A DNA stretch of 64,000 nucleotides from Pedobacter ureilyticus (GTDB taxonomy: Bacteria; Bacteroidota; Bacteroidia; Sphingobacteriales; Sphingobacteriaceae). Within the stretch, counting starts at the first letter, position 1; every line of letters starts with the position of its first letter. This document shows, in pieces, positions 9,800-19,361 of the stretch. The position numbers were made by a program, and so were the translations under genes. Under the pieces are notes generated by a model. It worked only from the letters and a program-made list of their open reading frames with translations, was not told where the DNA came from and searched no databases. The stretch covers positions 39,840 to 103,839 of the forward strand of contig NZ_SSHJ01000017.1 of assembly GCF_005925345.1 (NCBI RefSeq), written 5' to 3'.

Positions 9800-9832
9800 G
9801 CTGATTTTTTTGATTTAAATGTATGTCATTGT

Positions 9833-10762
9833 CTAATTGAAGAACTTACTCTTCTTACTTTTCGAAGGAAAATACGCTTTAATAGCTTCATAAGCTTCTA
9901 TCGCATTATCGCTTAAAAGAATATCAGCCCCACCGCCAATTGTATTTTTATAAGATTGAATTCGGGTATCCTTATTTTTTTCTTTCTCCATTACTTTAGC
10001 TGTGTAGATAAAAATCATCATCCCTTTGCTATGTACTAAATCATAAAACGCTTTCTTTTTAGGTTGACCAATGTAAGCCACCATATTTTCATGAGGAATT
10101 CCTATGGCTTCGTATGCCTTTAATCGTTCTGCATTACTTACAAAAACCTCAAACATTAGACTTTTATCTTTGGCGTAATAAAAAGCGGCCTCGGCTGGTT
10201 CATAAGCAGAGATAAGAACCGAACTTTCAGAGGTGGTCTCTTTAATGGTTTTGTAAAGTTGATTTAAGGGCACATCTTTTTTATCCAACATTAAAATTGT
10301 CTTCCCTTTTGCCCAAAGCAACATTTCTTCTAACGTATGGATGCGATAGTTGGTTGGCTTGCCACTTTTATCCAGCAACCTCAGCTTTTGCACCTCCTCC
10401 CAAGTGTAGTCAGACAATTTACCTTTACCAGTTGTAGTTCTATCTAAAGTAGCATCGTGTAAAACCACCACCACACTATCTTTGGTTAAACGCGGATCCA
10501 CTTCAAAGAAAGCAGGTATTTTAGAAAGTACATACGCAAATCCGGCAATAGAATTTTCTGGATACAGTTCTTGCGCTCCACCTCTATGACCACTTATCAT
10601 TGGAATACGATCTGGGGTATATTTAAAGAATTCTTTTAAATCTTTGGTCGATTTAATTTTCAAAGTATTCAATTTCTGCTGTGCAAACAATTGAAAATTC
10701 GAAAACAATAAAATCGCCATCAAATAATTCCATTTCGTATGATAAAACCAATTAATTTTCAT
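9833..10762 (-). CDS. Glycerophosphodiester phosphodiesterase, exported (copy 2)
   Basis: I choose the start at 10762 (MKINWFYHTK, 309 residues): it lies 20 nt after the upstream stop codon, whereas an earlier ATG (10819) would overlap the upstream gene. A hydrophobic N-terminus (MAILLFSNFQLFA) ends in a plausible cleavage site near residue 28. GDPD residues: GHRGG (His59, Arg60), PENS (Glu69), FEVDPRLTKDS (Glu87, Asp89) and LHDATLDRTT (His102). It is close in sequence to the next gene (8864-9799), so the pair probably arose by tandem duplication and has diverged. Confidence 0.88.
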   Translation of the reverse strand: MKINWFYHTKWNYLMAILLFSNFQLFAQQKLNTLKIKSTKDLKEFFKYTPDRIPMISGHRGGAQELYPENSIAGFAYVLSKIPAFFEVDPRLTKDSVVVVLHDATLDRTTTGKGKLSDYTWEEVQKLRLLDKSGKPTNYRIHTLEEMLLWAKGKTILMLDKKDVPLNQLYKTIKETTSESSVLISAYEPAEAAFYYAKDKSLMFEVFVSNAERLKAYEAIGIPHENMVAYIGQPKKKAFYDLVHSKGMMIFIYTAKVMEKEKNKDTRIQSYKNTIGGGADILLSDNAIEAYEAIKAYFPSKSKKSKFFN

Positions 10763-10781
10763 CGCCGCCAACCATTTAAAG

Positions 10782-11912
10782 CTATTGATAAAGTGGAACC
10801 GAAAAATTACTGTCTTCATCGCTCTCCTCTAATAGCTCATTCCTTTTAGGAATAAAAGTTCTCACGCTAAGCCTTTTTTTATCTTGATCAAACTTCATCA
10901 ACCTTAAAATTCCGTTACCTCCATTTCTGTCTTTATCGGTATACTCCGGATTTCTTCTCCCTTGGTAATCGGTTAATATCACTTTAATAGTTCTTCCTTC
11001 AAATTTCACTTCTTTCATCGCCTCACCGCTTACATGGCCACAAAGCATCATGAAAACATTTGGCGAGTGCTTAAATTTCTCGATAATGCGTTTGCCCTGC
11101 TTAGTAAAATTACCTGGTTTTGGCGCTATACCTGCTCCTGCTACGAAATTGCTTTTGCTAGAAGTATCAGGCCTCAAAATATTATGGCTAACTACAATTG
11201 CCTTTCTATCCTTATATTTTGCTAAAATATCTGCTCCCCAATTGTGTACCCTTTCCTCCAGTGCGGCGTCATAAAGTTCTTTTTTACCTGGGTCGTTAAA
11301 AATCAAATACAAAGCAATAAACTTCTCGCCGTTAGCTTCGAACAAATCGTAGTGGCTATCGCTAGATTCGGCATTATCAAACGAGCCTCCATAATATGGC
11401 CTACCTTCAAAATGCTTTTTACCGAAATACTTGGTATATCCAACTTTAGAGCCATTGGGATCTCCATTTGGCCTAACATCGTGGTTTCCTACGGCCACAC
11501 CATAAGGGATACCGTAAGGAAAATTTGGCTGTGGCCTTTCTAATCGATACATCGCATCTTTAGCTCGCTCCCATTGCTCAGGTAGCTTATCTCCTTGATC
11601 GGTAATGTCTCCCACATGTACCACATAAGCTATCTTCTCCTTTTGGGCGTGGTCAACAATCCAATCTATCTGATCGTAAAACATATTCATATTGCCCCCA
11701 TACCTTTCTCCGGTATAATATTGCGTATCTCCCAAAACAGCTATTTGAAAATATTTATCTTCTTTAGTTTGTGCCGCAGCAGCAACTTCACTCTTATTGA
11801 AGAAATTTAGGTGCTTAAAATTGGCTCCAATTAGTGATAAACAGACTAATGAATAGATAACGAATATGCTCTTGGCACTCGCATGTTTAGAAAATTTCGG
11901 ATAATAATTCAT
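10782..11912 (-). CDS. Calcineurin-like metallophosphoesterase, membrane-anchored or exported
   Basis: The ATG at 11912 (MNYYPKFSKH, 376 residues) places the hydrophobic segment (IFVIYSLVCLSLIGA) as a signal anchor near residues 17-32; an upstream ATG at 11960 adds 16 residues. Metallophosphoesterase motifs in order: AVLGDTQYY, VVHVGDITDQGDK, VAVGNHDV, VVSHNI and LCGHVSG, giving the usual Asp, His and Asn ligands for two metals. The context, upstream of two exported glycerophosphodiesterases, suggests removal of phosphate from released phosphomonoesters, or a phospholipid or nucleotide substrate. The substrate is not visible in the sequence. Confidence 0.85.
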   Translation of the reverse strand: MNYYPKFSKHASAKSIFVIYSLVCLSLIGANFKHLNFFNKSEVAAAAQTKEDKYFQIAVLGDTQYYTGERYGGNMNMFYDQIDWIVDHAQKEKIAYVVHVGDITDQGDKLPEQWERAKDAMYRLERPQPNFPYGIPYGVAVGNHDVRPNGDPNGSKVGYTKYFGKKHFEGRPYYGGSFDNAESSDSHYDLFEANGEKFIALYLIFNDPGKKELYDAALEERVHNWGADILAKYKDRKAIVVSHNILRPDTSSKSNFVAGAGIAPKPGNFTKQGKRIIEKFKHSPNVFMMLCGHVSGEAMKEVKFEGRTIKVILTDYQGRRNPEYTDKDRNGGNGILRLMKFDQDKKRLSVRTFIPKRNELLEESDEDSNFSVPLYQ

Positions 11913-12100
11913 ACTATAAGAAAATTTTGGTTTTGGTTTATGCAAAAAAAATCTCAACACAAGACATTATTGAAATAATTTGAAACTAAATTTAACAAAT
12001 AACAAACTAAAACAAATAGAATTTTGAAATAAAACAAAATTTAATTAGATGTACGAAAGTAATTTGCCGAGATCAATTTAACTTTAAAAATCTGTTAACA

Positions 12101-12134
12101 TAAAAAACCTCCAAACTATACCGTAAGGAGGTTT
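12101..12134 (-). terminator. Rho-independent terminator downstream of the M20 dipeptidase
   Basis: An 8-bp stem AAACCTCC / GGAGGTTT (12105-12112 and 12127-12134) with a 14-nt loop, followed on the minus strand by a T run. It lies about 150 nt past the dipeptidase stop, with a palindromic repeat in between. Confidence 0.75.
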
Positions 12135-12172
12135 CAAATATTGATTACCAGCTAATATTAATTGAAATGTTT

Positions 12173-12258
12173 GTTATTGCAAGGCACGAAGCAATCTTAA
12201 AGCGGTAGTTTTACACCCTGCAATAGTTGTAGGATTGCTTCTTGCCTCGCAATGACGG
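12173..12258. repeat. Dispersed palindromic repeat, GCAATGACG family, copy 3
   Basis: Left arm 12173-12196 (GGCACGAAGCAATCT core) and right arm 12231-12258 (AGGATTGCTTC, CTCGCAATGACGG) about 35 nt apart. The arms closely match copy 1 at 421-505. It lies in the 3' region of the dipeptidase gene. Confidence 0.8.
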
Positions 12259-12278
12259 AAAAATCCTCATAATTCACA

Positions 12279-13649
12279 TTACTTATTCAATTCCGCAAAG
12301 TATTTATGAAACAAAGGCAAGGTTTCAATTCCTTTGTAGTAATTATAAATATCGTATTTTTCGTTTGGCGAGTGTAGTGCGTCACTATCTAAACCAAAAC
12401 CAAACAATACCGATTTAATACCCAACACATCCTCAAACAACGCCACAATAGGAATACTACCACCACCACGGGTAGGAATTGGTTTTTTACCAAAACTATC
12501 TTCAATAGCTTTTTCGGCAGCACGATAAGCAACACTATCTGTTGGCGTTACCACTGGCTCGCCACCATGATGCGGCGTTACCGTAACCTTCACTCCTTTT
12601 GGTGCAATTTTTTCGAAATGTTTGGCGAAAATTTCACTTATTTCATCCGAATTTTGGTTCGGAACCAAACGCATCGAGATTTTAGCATTAGCCTTACTTG
12701 GCAGTACGGTTTTAGCCCCTTCACCAATGTAACCGCTCCAAATGCCATTTACCTCTAAAGTTGGTCTTGTACCAGTACGCTCTAAGGTAGAATAGCCTTT
12801 CTCGCCCCATTCGGCATCAATAGCTAGATCTTTTTTATACTCCTCTAAATCAAATGGTGCAGAGTTTAAAGCTGCTTTTTCGGCATCACTTAGCTCAACA
12901 ACCTTATCATAAAATTCCGGAATAGTAATATGATTATTTTCGTCGTGCAAAGAGGCAATCATTTTACAAAGAATAGTAGCCGGATTGGCAACAGCACCGC
13001 CATAAACCCCCGAGTGTAAATCTCTATTTGGGCCTACCACCTCCACTTCCATATAAGCTAAACCGCGTAATCCAGTTTCGATAGATGGATTTTCCATACT
13101 GATCATCGACGTATCAGAAATCAAAACCACATCAGCTTTTAAGCGCTCAGTATTTGCTTTCACGAAAATACCAAGATTAGCAGAACCTACTTCTTCTTCG
13201 CCCTCGATCATGAATTTTACGTTACAAGCCAAGGTATTGGTTTGCATCATCAATTCAAATGCCTTAACGTGCATATAAAACTGACCTTTATCATCGCAAG
13301 CGCCACGTGCATAAATTTTGCCATCACGTACGGTTGGTTCAAAGGGTGGCGTGTGCCATAATTCCAACGGATCTGCCGGTTGCACATCATAATGTCCGTA
13401 AATTAAAACCGTTGGCAAACTCGGATCTATAATTTTTTCGCCGTACACAATTGGGTAGCCTGCAGTTTCGCAAATCTCTACTTTCTCTGCTCCAGCCTCT
13501 TTCAACTTCTGAGCAACAAAATCAGCAGTTTTCAACACATCGCCTTTAAACTTAGGGTCGGCACTTACTGAAGGAAAACGCAACAACTCAAAAAGCTCGT
13601 CTAAAAAACGTTGCTTGTTATCTTCTACATATTTCTTTATTTCTTGCAT
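12279..13649 (-). CDS. M20 family dipeptidase / metallopeptidase
   Basis: From the ATG at 13649 (MQEIKKYVEDNKQ) the protein is 456 residues; an earlier ATG (13670) adds seven non-conserved residues. M20 zinc-site motifs are all present: VLIYGHYDVQP (His, with the Asp two residues on), ARGACDDKGQ (bridging Asp) and the base pair in IEGEEEVGS. The dimerisation lid begins near RDLHSGVYGG. It belongs to the carnosinase/PepV-like branch and cleaves dipeptides in the cytoplasm. No signal peptide. Single gene with its own terminator. Confidence 0.92.
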   Translation of the reverse strand: MQEIKKYVEDNKQRFLDELFELLRFPSVSADPKFKGDVLKTADFVAQKLKEAGAEKVEICETAGYPIVYGEKIIDPSLPTVLIYGHYDVQPADPLELWHTPPFEPTVRDGKIYARGACDDKGQFYMHVKAFELMMQTNTLACNVKFMIEGEEEVGSANLGIFVKANTERLKADVVLISDTSMISMENPSIETGLRGLAYMEVEVVGPNRDLHSGVYGGAVANPATILCKMIASLHDENNHITIPEFYDKVVELSDAEKAALNSAPFDLEEYKKDLAIDAEWGEKGYSTLERTGTRPTLEVNGIWSGYIGEGAKTVLPSKANAKISMRLVPNQNSDEISEIFAKHFEKIAPKGVKVTVTPHHGGEPVVTPTDSVAYRAAEKAIEDSFGKKPIPTRGGGSIPIVALFEDVLGIKSVLFGFGLDSDALHSPNEKYDIYNYYKGIETLPLFHKYFAELNK

Positions 13650-13783
13650 AAGATTTATATTTTGTTGCAAATATAGGGATTTTGAAAAGAGCTAACGATT
13701 TAAAACGCTCATAAAAAACTTGTCACATTACCCCAATAAAGCTGGGTTTTTTATTACTTTTACCTACGGTAAAGTATAATTTC

Positions 13784-14740
13784 ATGAAAAAACTTGTTAT
13801 TTCTTTGTTGCTTATTTGTGCTGCTATAGTGTGTTCGTCATGGGGTTTTTTTTCGCATAAGCGGATAAACCAACTAGCCATTTTTACTTTGCCAGAAGGG
13901 ATGGTTGGTTTTTACAAAAACAATCACAAATACATTACCGAACATGCGGTAGACCCCGATAAACGACGATATGCCGATACCGCCGAAGCACCTAGACATT
14001 TCATTGATGTAGAGAACTACGAAAGCAACATTGACAGCATACCCGAAAAATGGAACGACGCCGTAAAAAAATATGGCGAAAAACATCTCGCTAAAGAAGG
14101 CATTGTACCTTGGCATATACAACGTGTTTATTACAATTTAGTTAGGGCATTTAAAGAACGCGACTCGGCAAGAATTTTACGCTACTCTACCGATCTTGGA
14201 CATTATATAGGCGATGCGCACGTACCCTTGCACACCACACGCAACTACAACGGGCAACTTACTAACCAAACTGGCATACACGGATTTTGGGAAAGTAGGG
14301 TGCCAGAGCTCTTCTCAAAAGATTACAACCTCTTAGTAGGCAAAGCCACCTACATAGAAGACCCACTTAAAGAGGCATGGAAAATTGTAAAAAACTCGCA
14401 TACTATGGTAGATACCGTACTTAGCTTTGAAAAAAAGCTAAGTGAAACTTTTCCGGCAGACCAAAAGTATGATTTCTCTATGCGTGGAAAGAACGTAATG
14501 AAACAATATTCGGTAGCCTATACCAAAGCGTATCAGGATATGATGAATGGCATGGTAGAGCGACAAATGAAATCATCAATTATTAAAGTAGGCTCTTTTT
14601 GGTACTCAGCCTGGGTAGACGCCGGCCAACCCGATTTGAGGAATATGATTAGAATTGAGGCTACTATTGAAGATAAAAAACAAACACAAAAGATAGACCA
14701 AAAATACCAAGAAGGTAAAATTATTGGCAGGGAGTTTTAA
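13784..14740 (+). CDS. Zinc-dependent phospholipase C / S1-P1 nuclease-like exported protein
   Basis: 318 residues with a signal peptide (MKKLVISLLLICAAIVC). The mature protein starts at Trp-Gly (WGFFSHKRINQ); in this superfamily the N-terminal Trp and nearby His bind zinc. Further ligands fit APRHFIDVENY, DLGHYIGDAHVPLHT (His-x3-Asp, then His) and GIHGFWESRVPE (His-x3-Glu). Members cleave phospholipids or single-stranded nucleic acids outside the cytoplasm; which one cannot be told here. The preceding promoter region has a TACTTTTA-like box near 13756. Confidence 0.75.
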   Translation: MKKLVISLLLICAAIVCSSWGFFSHKRINQLAIFTLPEGMVGFYKNNHKYITEHAVDPDKRRYADTAEAPRHFIDVENYESNIDSIPEKWNDAVKKYGEKHLAKEGIVPWHIQRVYYNLVRAFKERDSARILRYSTDLGHYIGDAHVPLHTTRNYNGQLTNQTGIHGFWESRVPELFSKDYNLLVGKATYIEDPLKEAWKIVKNSHTMVDTVLSFEKKLSETFPADQKYDFSMRGKNVMKQYSVAYTKAYQDMMNGMVERQMKSSIIKVGSFWYSAWVDAGQPDLRNMIRIEATIEDKKQTQKIDQKYQEGKIIGREF

Positions 14741-14741
14741 A

Positions 14742-14862
14742 CGACAAGGTTAATTGGTTAACTGTTGGATTGGTTAATTGTATCTTATTGTGTCAACCTT
14801 TACAATGTATGGATGGTTGAAAAGCAACAGTTAACCGATTAAACAAATCAACGTTTAACCCT
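14742..14862. repeat. GGTTAACTG-type inverted repeat cluster
   Basis: Several forms of the word GGTTAATTG / GGTTAACTGTTG are followed after about 55 nt by the complementary CAACAGTTAACC, in the convergent gap between the phospholipase-like gene and dedA. A related cluster lies at 62811-62850 upstream of yidD. Confidence 0.55.
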
Positions 14863-14864
14863 AC

Positions 14865-15548
14865 TTAATCTTCCTTAATCTCTTCCTCTATTTGTTGCTC
14901 AACAGGTTTTTTAGAGAAAAGCGATTTCAAAGCACCATAAATTACCGGCACAAAGGTTCCAACTGCGATGATCAAAACCAGTATTTCGAAATTCTTTTCT
15001 ACAAATGGAATTTTACCCAACAAATAGCCTGCAAACAACAAACTGGTAATCCAGCCAATACCGCCTACAATGTTATAAAATTGAAATTTACCTATAGACA
15101 TTCTGGCGGCACCAGCCACAAACGGTGCAATGGTTCTTACAATTGGCAAAAAACGACTAAAAACAATGGCCTTTGCACCATGTTTCTCAAAATAGGCATG
15201 AGACTGATGGTAATATTTCAGCTTTAAAATTTTATTATTTTCTTTAAAAACTTTGATACCAAAATACTTACCTAGCTGATAATTAAGCGAATTACCTAAA
15301 ATTGCCGCAGCAATCAGTATCACTAGCATAAACCAAATGTTTAAACCTGTTCCTTCGCCGGCAACCAAAGCACCCACGGCAAATAACATCGAATCTCCGG
15401 GTAAAAATGGCGTTACCACAAATCCTGTTTCCGCAAAAATGATCAAGAAAAGAATAAGGTAGGTCCAAGTCCTATATTCCTGCATGATTTGTTCTAAAGT
15501 ATCTTTGGTATTGGTAAGTAGCTGTACAAGTAAATCGAAAAATTCCAC
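14865..15548 (-). CDS. DedA family membrane protein
   Basis: 227 residues with the DedA / VTT (SNARE-associated) domain. Visible signatures are the re-entrant loop region FVVTPFLPGDSMLFAVGAL, then GNSLNYQLGKYFG, FSRFLPIVRTIAPFVAGAARM and GGIGWITSLLFAGYLLGK. DedA proteins are inner-membrane transporters or scramblases that recycle undecaprenyl phosphate or move phospholipids. The tail is charged (EEEIKED). It lies downstream of dnaN on the same strand but is separated from it by a terminator. Confidence 0.92.
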   Translation of the reverse strand: MEFFDLLVQLLTNTKDTLEQIMQEYRTWTYLILFLIIFAETGFVVTPFLPGDSMLFAVGALVAGEGTGLNIWFMLVILIAAAILGNSLNYQLGKYFGIKVFKENNKILKLKYYHQSHAYFEKHGAKAIVFSRFLPIVRTIAPFVAGAARMSIGKFQFYNIVGGIGWITSLLFAGYLLGKIPFVEKNFEILVLIIAVGTFVPVIYGALKSLFSKKPVEQQIEEEIKED

Positions 15549-15624
15549 CGTTTTTTATTTTTTCACAAAAATAAGGATATCGTTTGGATAAACGCTTAAA
15601 TTTTAAAATATGACTGCAATTAAA

Positions 15625-15659
15625 TAAAAAATGTCCCGATTTGGTCGGGACATTTTTTA
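15625..15659 (-). terminator. Terminator between dnaN and dedA
   Basis: A 10-bp stem AATGTCCCGA / TCGGGACATT (15630-15639 and 15645-15654) with a 5-nt loop and A/T tails on both sides, so it works in both directions. It lies about 65 nt past the dnaN stop. Confidence 0.85.
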
Positions 15660-15660
15660 T

Positions 15661-15719
15661 TTGAGGTTATGAGTTGCGAGTTATGGGACTAGACTGATAA
15701 CCCGTAACCCGTAACAAGT
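15661..15719. repeat. GTTACGAGTTATGGG-type inverted repeat, copy 1
   Basis: GTTATGAGTTGCGAGTTATGGG followed by CCCGTAACCCGTAAC, an imperfect inverted pair directly after the dnaN stop. The same element recurs at 54525-54582 between the NamZ-like gene and pcm. Confidence 0.6.
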
Positions 15720-15720
15720 C

Positions 15721-16845
15721 TTAATAACTATTATTCAACATTACCGGCATCACTAACATTAATACATCCTCATTCTCATCATTAGTTTGAGGGATTAACA
15801 AACCGGCTCTGTTTGGAGTAGAAAGCTCTAAGGTAACTTCTTCGCCACTTAAATTGTTTAACATTTCAATCAAAAAACGGGCATTGAAACCTATTTCTAA
15901 ATCTTCGCCGTCATATTGGCAGCTTAAACGCTCGTGAGCTTCGTTTGCAAAATCTAAATCTTCAGAAGAAATATTTAACTCGCTACCGTTAATTTTTAAA
16001 CGAACTTGGTGAGTAGTTTTATTTGCGAAAATCACCACCCTGCGTAACGTATTCAAGAACAAAGCCCTATCAATTACCAACTTATTAGGGTTGTTAGCAG
16101 GAATTACTGCTTCATAATCTGGATAGCGCTCGTCAATTAAACGACAGATCAGGTTGATGTTTTCGAACTTGAAAAATGCACTCGTTGCGTTGTAATCAAC
16201 AGATACGTTTACATCATTATTTGGTAAAGCTGCTTTTAATAAAGTGAGCGCTTTTTTAGGTAAAATGAAAGAGGAAGCCTTTTCTGCCTTACTATCATTT
16301 CTTCTGTAACGCACTAACTTATGGGCATCAGTAGCTACAAAAGTAATATTTTGGGGAGATAATTGGCAAAAAACACCAGTCATTGCCGGGCGAAGCTCAT
16401 CGTTACTTACCGCAAAAATTGTTTTGGTAATTGCCTCACTTAACACCGTTGCAGGTAAATTAACTGAAGATGCGTTATCTACTACCGGAATTTTAGGGAA
16501 ATCATCACCATTCTCGCCACTTAACTTATATTTTCCGTCGCCAGCACTAATCTCTATAGCAAAATTATTATCATCTACATGAAAAGTAATTGGTTGGTCT
16601 GGTAAGGTCTTTAACGTATCTAACAAAATTCTAGATGGTACCGCTACCCTACCTTCTTCTTTAGATTCTACAGGTAAAGAAGTAGTCATACTAGTTTGTA
16701 AATCGGTAGCAGAAATAGTTAAATTTCCTTCTTTAATTTCAAACAGGAAATTCTCCAAGATAGGCAATACCGTGCTGCTACTCGAAGCACCATTAACGGT
16801 TTGTAAATGTTTTAATAATGTCGATGTGGATACTATAAATCTCAT
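15721..16845 (-). CDS. dnaN: DNA polymerase III sliding clamp, beta subunit
   Basis: 374 residues, the normal length, with the three repeated clamp domains. Recognisable parts are the start MRFIVSTSTLLKHLQ, LPILENFLFEI, VPSRILLDTLKTLPD, ELRPAMTGVFCQL, FVATDAHKLVRY, ILPKKALTLLKAAL, ERYPDYEAVIP, and the C-terminal tail VLMLVMPVMLN. It is a ring-shaped dimer that tethers the polymerase to DNA. No dnaA neighbour, so this is not the classic dnaA-dnaN origin arrangement. It lies 33 nt downstream of the gldFG pair on the same strand. Confidence 0.97.
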   Translation of the reverse strand: MRFIVSTSTLLKHLQTVNGASSSSTVLPILENFLFEIKEGNLTISATDLQTSMTTSLPVESKEEGRVAVPSRILLDTLKTLPDQPITFHVDDNNFAIEISAGDGKYKLSGENGDDFPKIPVVDNASSVNLPATVLSEAITKTIFAVSNDELRPAMTGVFCQLSPQNITFVATDAHKLVRYRRNDSKAEKASSFILPKKALTLLKAALPNNDVNVSVDYNATSAFFKFENINLICRLIDERYPDYEAVIPANNPNKLVIDRALFLNTLRRVVIFANKTTHQVRLKINGSELNISSEDLDFANEAHERLSCQYDGEDLEIGFNARFLIEMLNNLSGEEVTLELSTPNRAGLLIPQTNDENEDVLMLVMPVMLNNSY

Positions 16846-16878
16846 AGCTTGTTTTATATAGACTCAAAAGTATGAAAA

Positions 16879-18600
16879 TTACCTTGCATACTTATGTTTG
16901 CGGTAATAATGTTGAAAAATTGCAAAACATATTAACAACGCAATTGGCAATACCGTGTTTACCACTTGCCACTTGGTTTTTTCTGTACGCACCAAGGTTT
17001 TATCTAAGGGCCTTACGGTAACTTCTTTATTTCGCAGGGCGATAAGATTGTCTTCATTTGTAAAATAATCTATTATATTGAGCAGCAGCGCTTTGTTGCC
17101 AAAATTTTGCTGCGTATACCTATCAAAACCTAATGGAAACGGCGAGCCATCTGCCGCCACTTGGTTACGGAAAATATCGCCATCGCCCAAAACAATCATT
17201 TTAGAAGGTTTACTTTGCGCAGGTAAGTCAAATTGCTCGGTAATCCCCTGGGGTATTGGCCTATTTAGAAATACCGATTTAAAGCTACCTTCTAATAATA
17301 CACCCACACTTTTAGCTACGCTGGTAAATGCCTCTTGTGTAGGCTCTTCTTCTACCATTTGCAGGTTAAACATTTTGGGAGAAGTGTAAATCTTATTATA
17401 GGGCGACGTAGTTAAAATGATCCGCTTATCCACATTTTTACTACCAATAGTATCTACCGTGCTCGCAAATTCGGCTTTAATGTTATCTAAATTCTTCACC
17501 GCACTATTGCTGGTATCGGGCAATAAAATTGGATAATACAGCCACGGAGCCATTTGGATATCGCCCCCTGGGCCACCAGTGGCTATGGGGATTTCTGCAC
17601 AATTTACATCCGCAATAATATCATAGTTTATGCGGGCTCCATACTCAAACAGCATGTCGTCTAAATTAAGATTGTTGTTGGCCGCCATAAAAGATCTGCC
17701 GCTACGCAAACTATCTAGTTCCATACGCACTTGATCTATAGACCATACAACACGCCCGCCCTTCATCACAAAATAATTAATCTTGTATTTTTGAGCTTCT
17801 GTAAAAGTTTTTAAGGGCTTGGCAATTACCATTACCTTTAAGCTATCCAAACCTTGCTTAGTAATCGAATCTAAGTTTACTCTTCCTACCACATAACTGT
17901 CAGAAAGGGTGTGCATCGCATCGTACAGATAGGCGTCATTTGGTTCGCCGTTACCCTCGGTAAAACCAATGCGTGGGTTATAACCAGAAAACACCTTTTT
18001 TAAGGATGATGTGAATACATATTCTAAATTCTTGATGGAGTTATTGATATTCTCATCATAGTTTGAAGCTTCCCCACCTAAATTTTGAAGCAATTTAACG
18101 GGCATCCGTTTACCATTACTTTCTATCAGCGCCATTGGGAAAACCAGCTTTTCAGAAAAGCCAGCATCAGTTTTAATATTGATATTGGTAGGTTTAATAC
18201 CTATCTGGTACAAATGCTGCATCACCGTATCTTGTTGTGCAGCAGTTAATCCCGATAATGGATCAACAAAAACTACCTTAAAGCCTGCGCTAGAGTAGGA
18301 CTTATAATCGGCTAAGATGTCTTTAGCGGCGTTACGCAAACGCTTAAAAGCTGAAGGCATATCTCCATCCAAAAAAACGGTTACAACGACCTCTTTCTCG
18401 TTCTCTTTTAAGGTCTGCTTGGTTTTCTCGGTAAGCGTAAATCGTTTTTCTTTGGTGAAATCTATTCGGGTGTAAGCAAACTGCGCCAAAACGTTTATTA
18501 GCACCAAACCCACTGTAAACAGTACAAACTTCAACCACTTCTGTTTCGAGCTTTGAGCTTTTAACTTTTCTTCTTTAACTTTTAACTTTCCCCCTACCAT
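16879..18600 (-). CDS. gldG: Gliding motility ABC transporter auxiliary subunit GldG
   Basis: 573 residues. A transmembrane segment near the N-terminus (WLKFVLFTVGLVLINVLAQFAYT), a long extracytoplasmic region with GldG family features (TRIDFTKEKRFTLT, VFLDGDMPSAFKRLRNA, NNLNLDDMLFEYGARI) and a C-terminal transmembrane helix (VVNTVLPIALLICFAIFQHYY) with a short basic tail. With GldF (membrane) and GldA (ATPase) it forms an ABC transporter needed for gliding in several Bacteroidota. Its start overlaps the gldF stop by 7 nt, so the two are co-translated. Transported substrate unknown. Confidence 0.93.
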   Translation of the reverse strand: MVGGKLKVKEEKLKAQSSKQKWLKFVLFTVGLVLINVLAQFAYTRIDFTKEKRFTLTEKTKQTLKENEKEVVVTVFLDGDMPSAFKRLRNAAKDILADYKSYSSAGFKVVFVDPLSGLTAAQQDTVMQHLYQIGIKPTNINIKTDAGFSEKLVFPMALIESNGKRMPVKLLQNLGGEASNYDENINNSIKNLEYVFTSSLKKVFSGYNPRIGFTEGNGEPNDAYLYDAMHTLSDSYVVGRVNLDSITKQGLDSLKVMVIAKPLKTFTEAQKYKINYFVMKGGRVVWSIDQVRMELDSLRSGRSFMAANNNLNLDDMLFEYGARINYDIIADVNCAEIPIATGGPGGDIQMAPWLYYPILLPDTSNSAVKNLDNIKAEFASTVDTIGSKNVDKRIILTTSPYNKIYTSPKMFNLQMVEEEPTQEAFTSVAKSVGVLLEGSFKSVFLNRPIPQGITEQFDLPAQSKPSKMIVLGDGDIFRNQVAADGSPFPLGFDRYTQQNFGNKALLLNIIDYFTNEDNLIALRNKEVTVRPLDKTLVRTEKTKWQVVNTVLPIALLICFAIFQHYYRKHKYAR

Positions 18601-19322
18601 TTCCTACCTCCTATTGCCAACTTGGTTAAACCTAAAAACAAGGCCACAAAAGTGATGAAATAAACCAAATCTCTCGTATCTAAAACCCCTCTGCTAATCG
18701 ATTGGTAATGTTCGTTAATTCCTAGATTTACTAACGAGGCTGATACACCTTCTAAAGCAGAAATCCTGCTTACCGAATCGAAACCACTGTAAGCAAAAAA
18801 ACACAAAAATACGGCTACCGCAAAAGCAATAATCTGGTTTTTAGTAATGGAAGAAGCAAAAATACCGATGGCCGTAAACGCACTCCCTAACAAGAACAAG
18901 CCAACATAGGAACCAATTACCGCTCCGGTATCGATATTTCCTTTGGGCAAGCCTAATTGCGAAATGCTGTAGTAGTATACCAAAGTGGGCAACAACGAAA
19001 AAAGCACCAAAACCATACAGGCCAAATACTTGGCTAGAATGATTTGCATATCGGTAAGTGGCCGCGTGGCCAACAACACATAAGTACCTTCTTTTCTTTC
19101 TTCGGCAAAAGAACGCATAGCGATGCCTGAAATAAGAAACATAAATAGATAAGGAACCAAACTAAAGAAACCATCCATTTCGGCATAGCCATATTCCAAA
19201 ATGGAGGTATCTGGAAAAAACCAAAACATTAAACCGCAGGCCAACAAAAATATGCCAATGGTAATGTAGGCCATAGCTGAACTGAGGAAACTGAATAATT
19301 CTCTTTTAAATACTGCTAACAT
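18594..19322 (-). CDS. gldF: Gliding motility ABC transporter permease GldF
   Basis: 242 residues with about six membrane helices. ABC-2 type features include the start MLAVFKRELFSFLSSAMAY, then RSFAEERKEGTYVLLATRPL in the first cytoplasmic loop and GLFLLGSAFTAIGIFASSI further on. It is the membrane partner of GldA and GldG. Start at 19322 is the only sensible ATG and lies upstream of the terminator of the next gene, so gldFG has its own promoter. Confidence 0.93.
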   Translation of the reverse strand: MLAVFKRELFSFLSSAMAYITIGIFLLACGLMFWFFPDTSILEYGYAEMDGFFSLVPYLFMFLISGIAMRSFAEERKEGTYVLLATRPLTDMQIILAKYLACMVLVLFSLLPTLVYYYSISQLGLPKGNIDTGAVIGSYVGLFLLGSAFTAIGIFASSITKNQIIAFAVAVFLCFFAYSGFDSVSRISALEGVSASLVNLGINEHYQSISRGVLDTRDLVYFITFVALFLGLTKLAIGGRKW

Positions 19323-19361
19323 GCTTTGGTTTAAGAGTGACGAAGTTATGCAATATCTATT

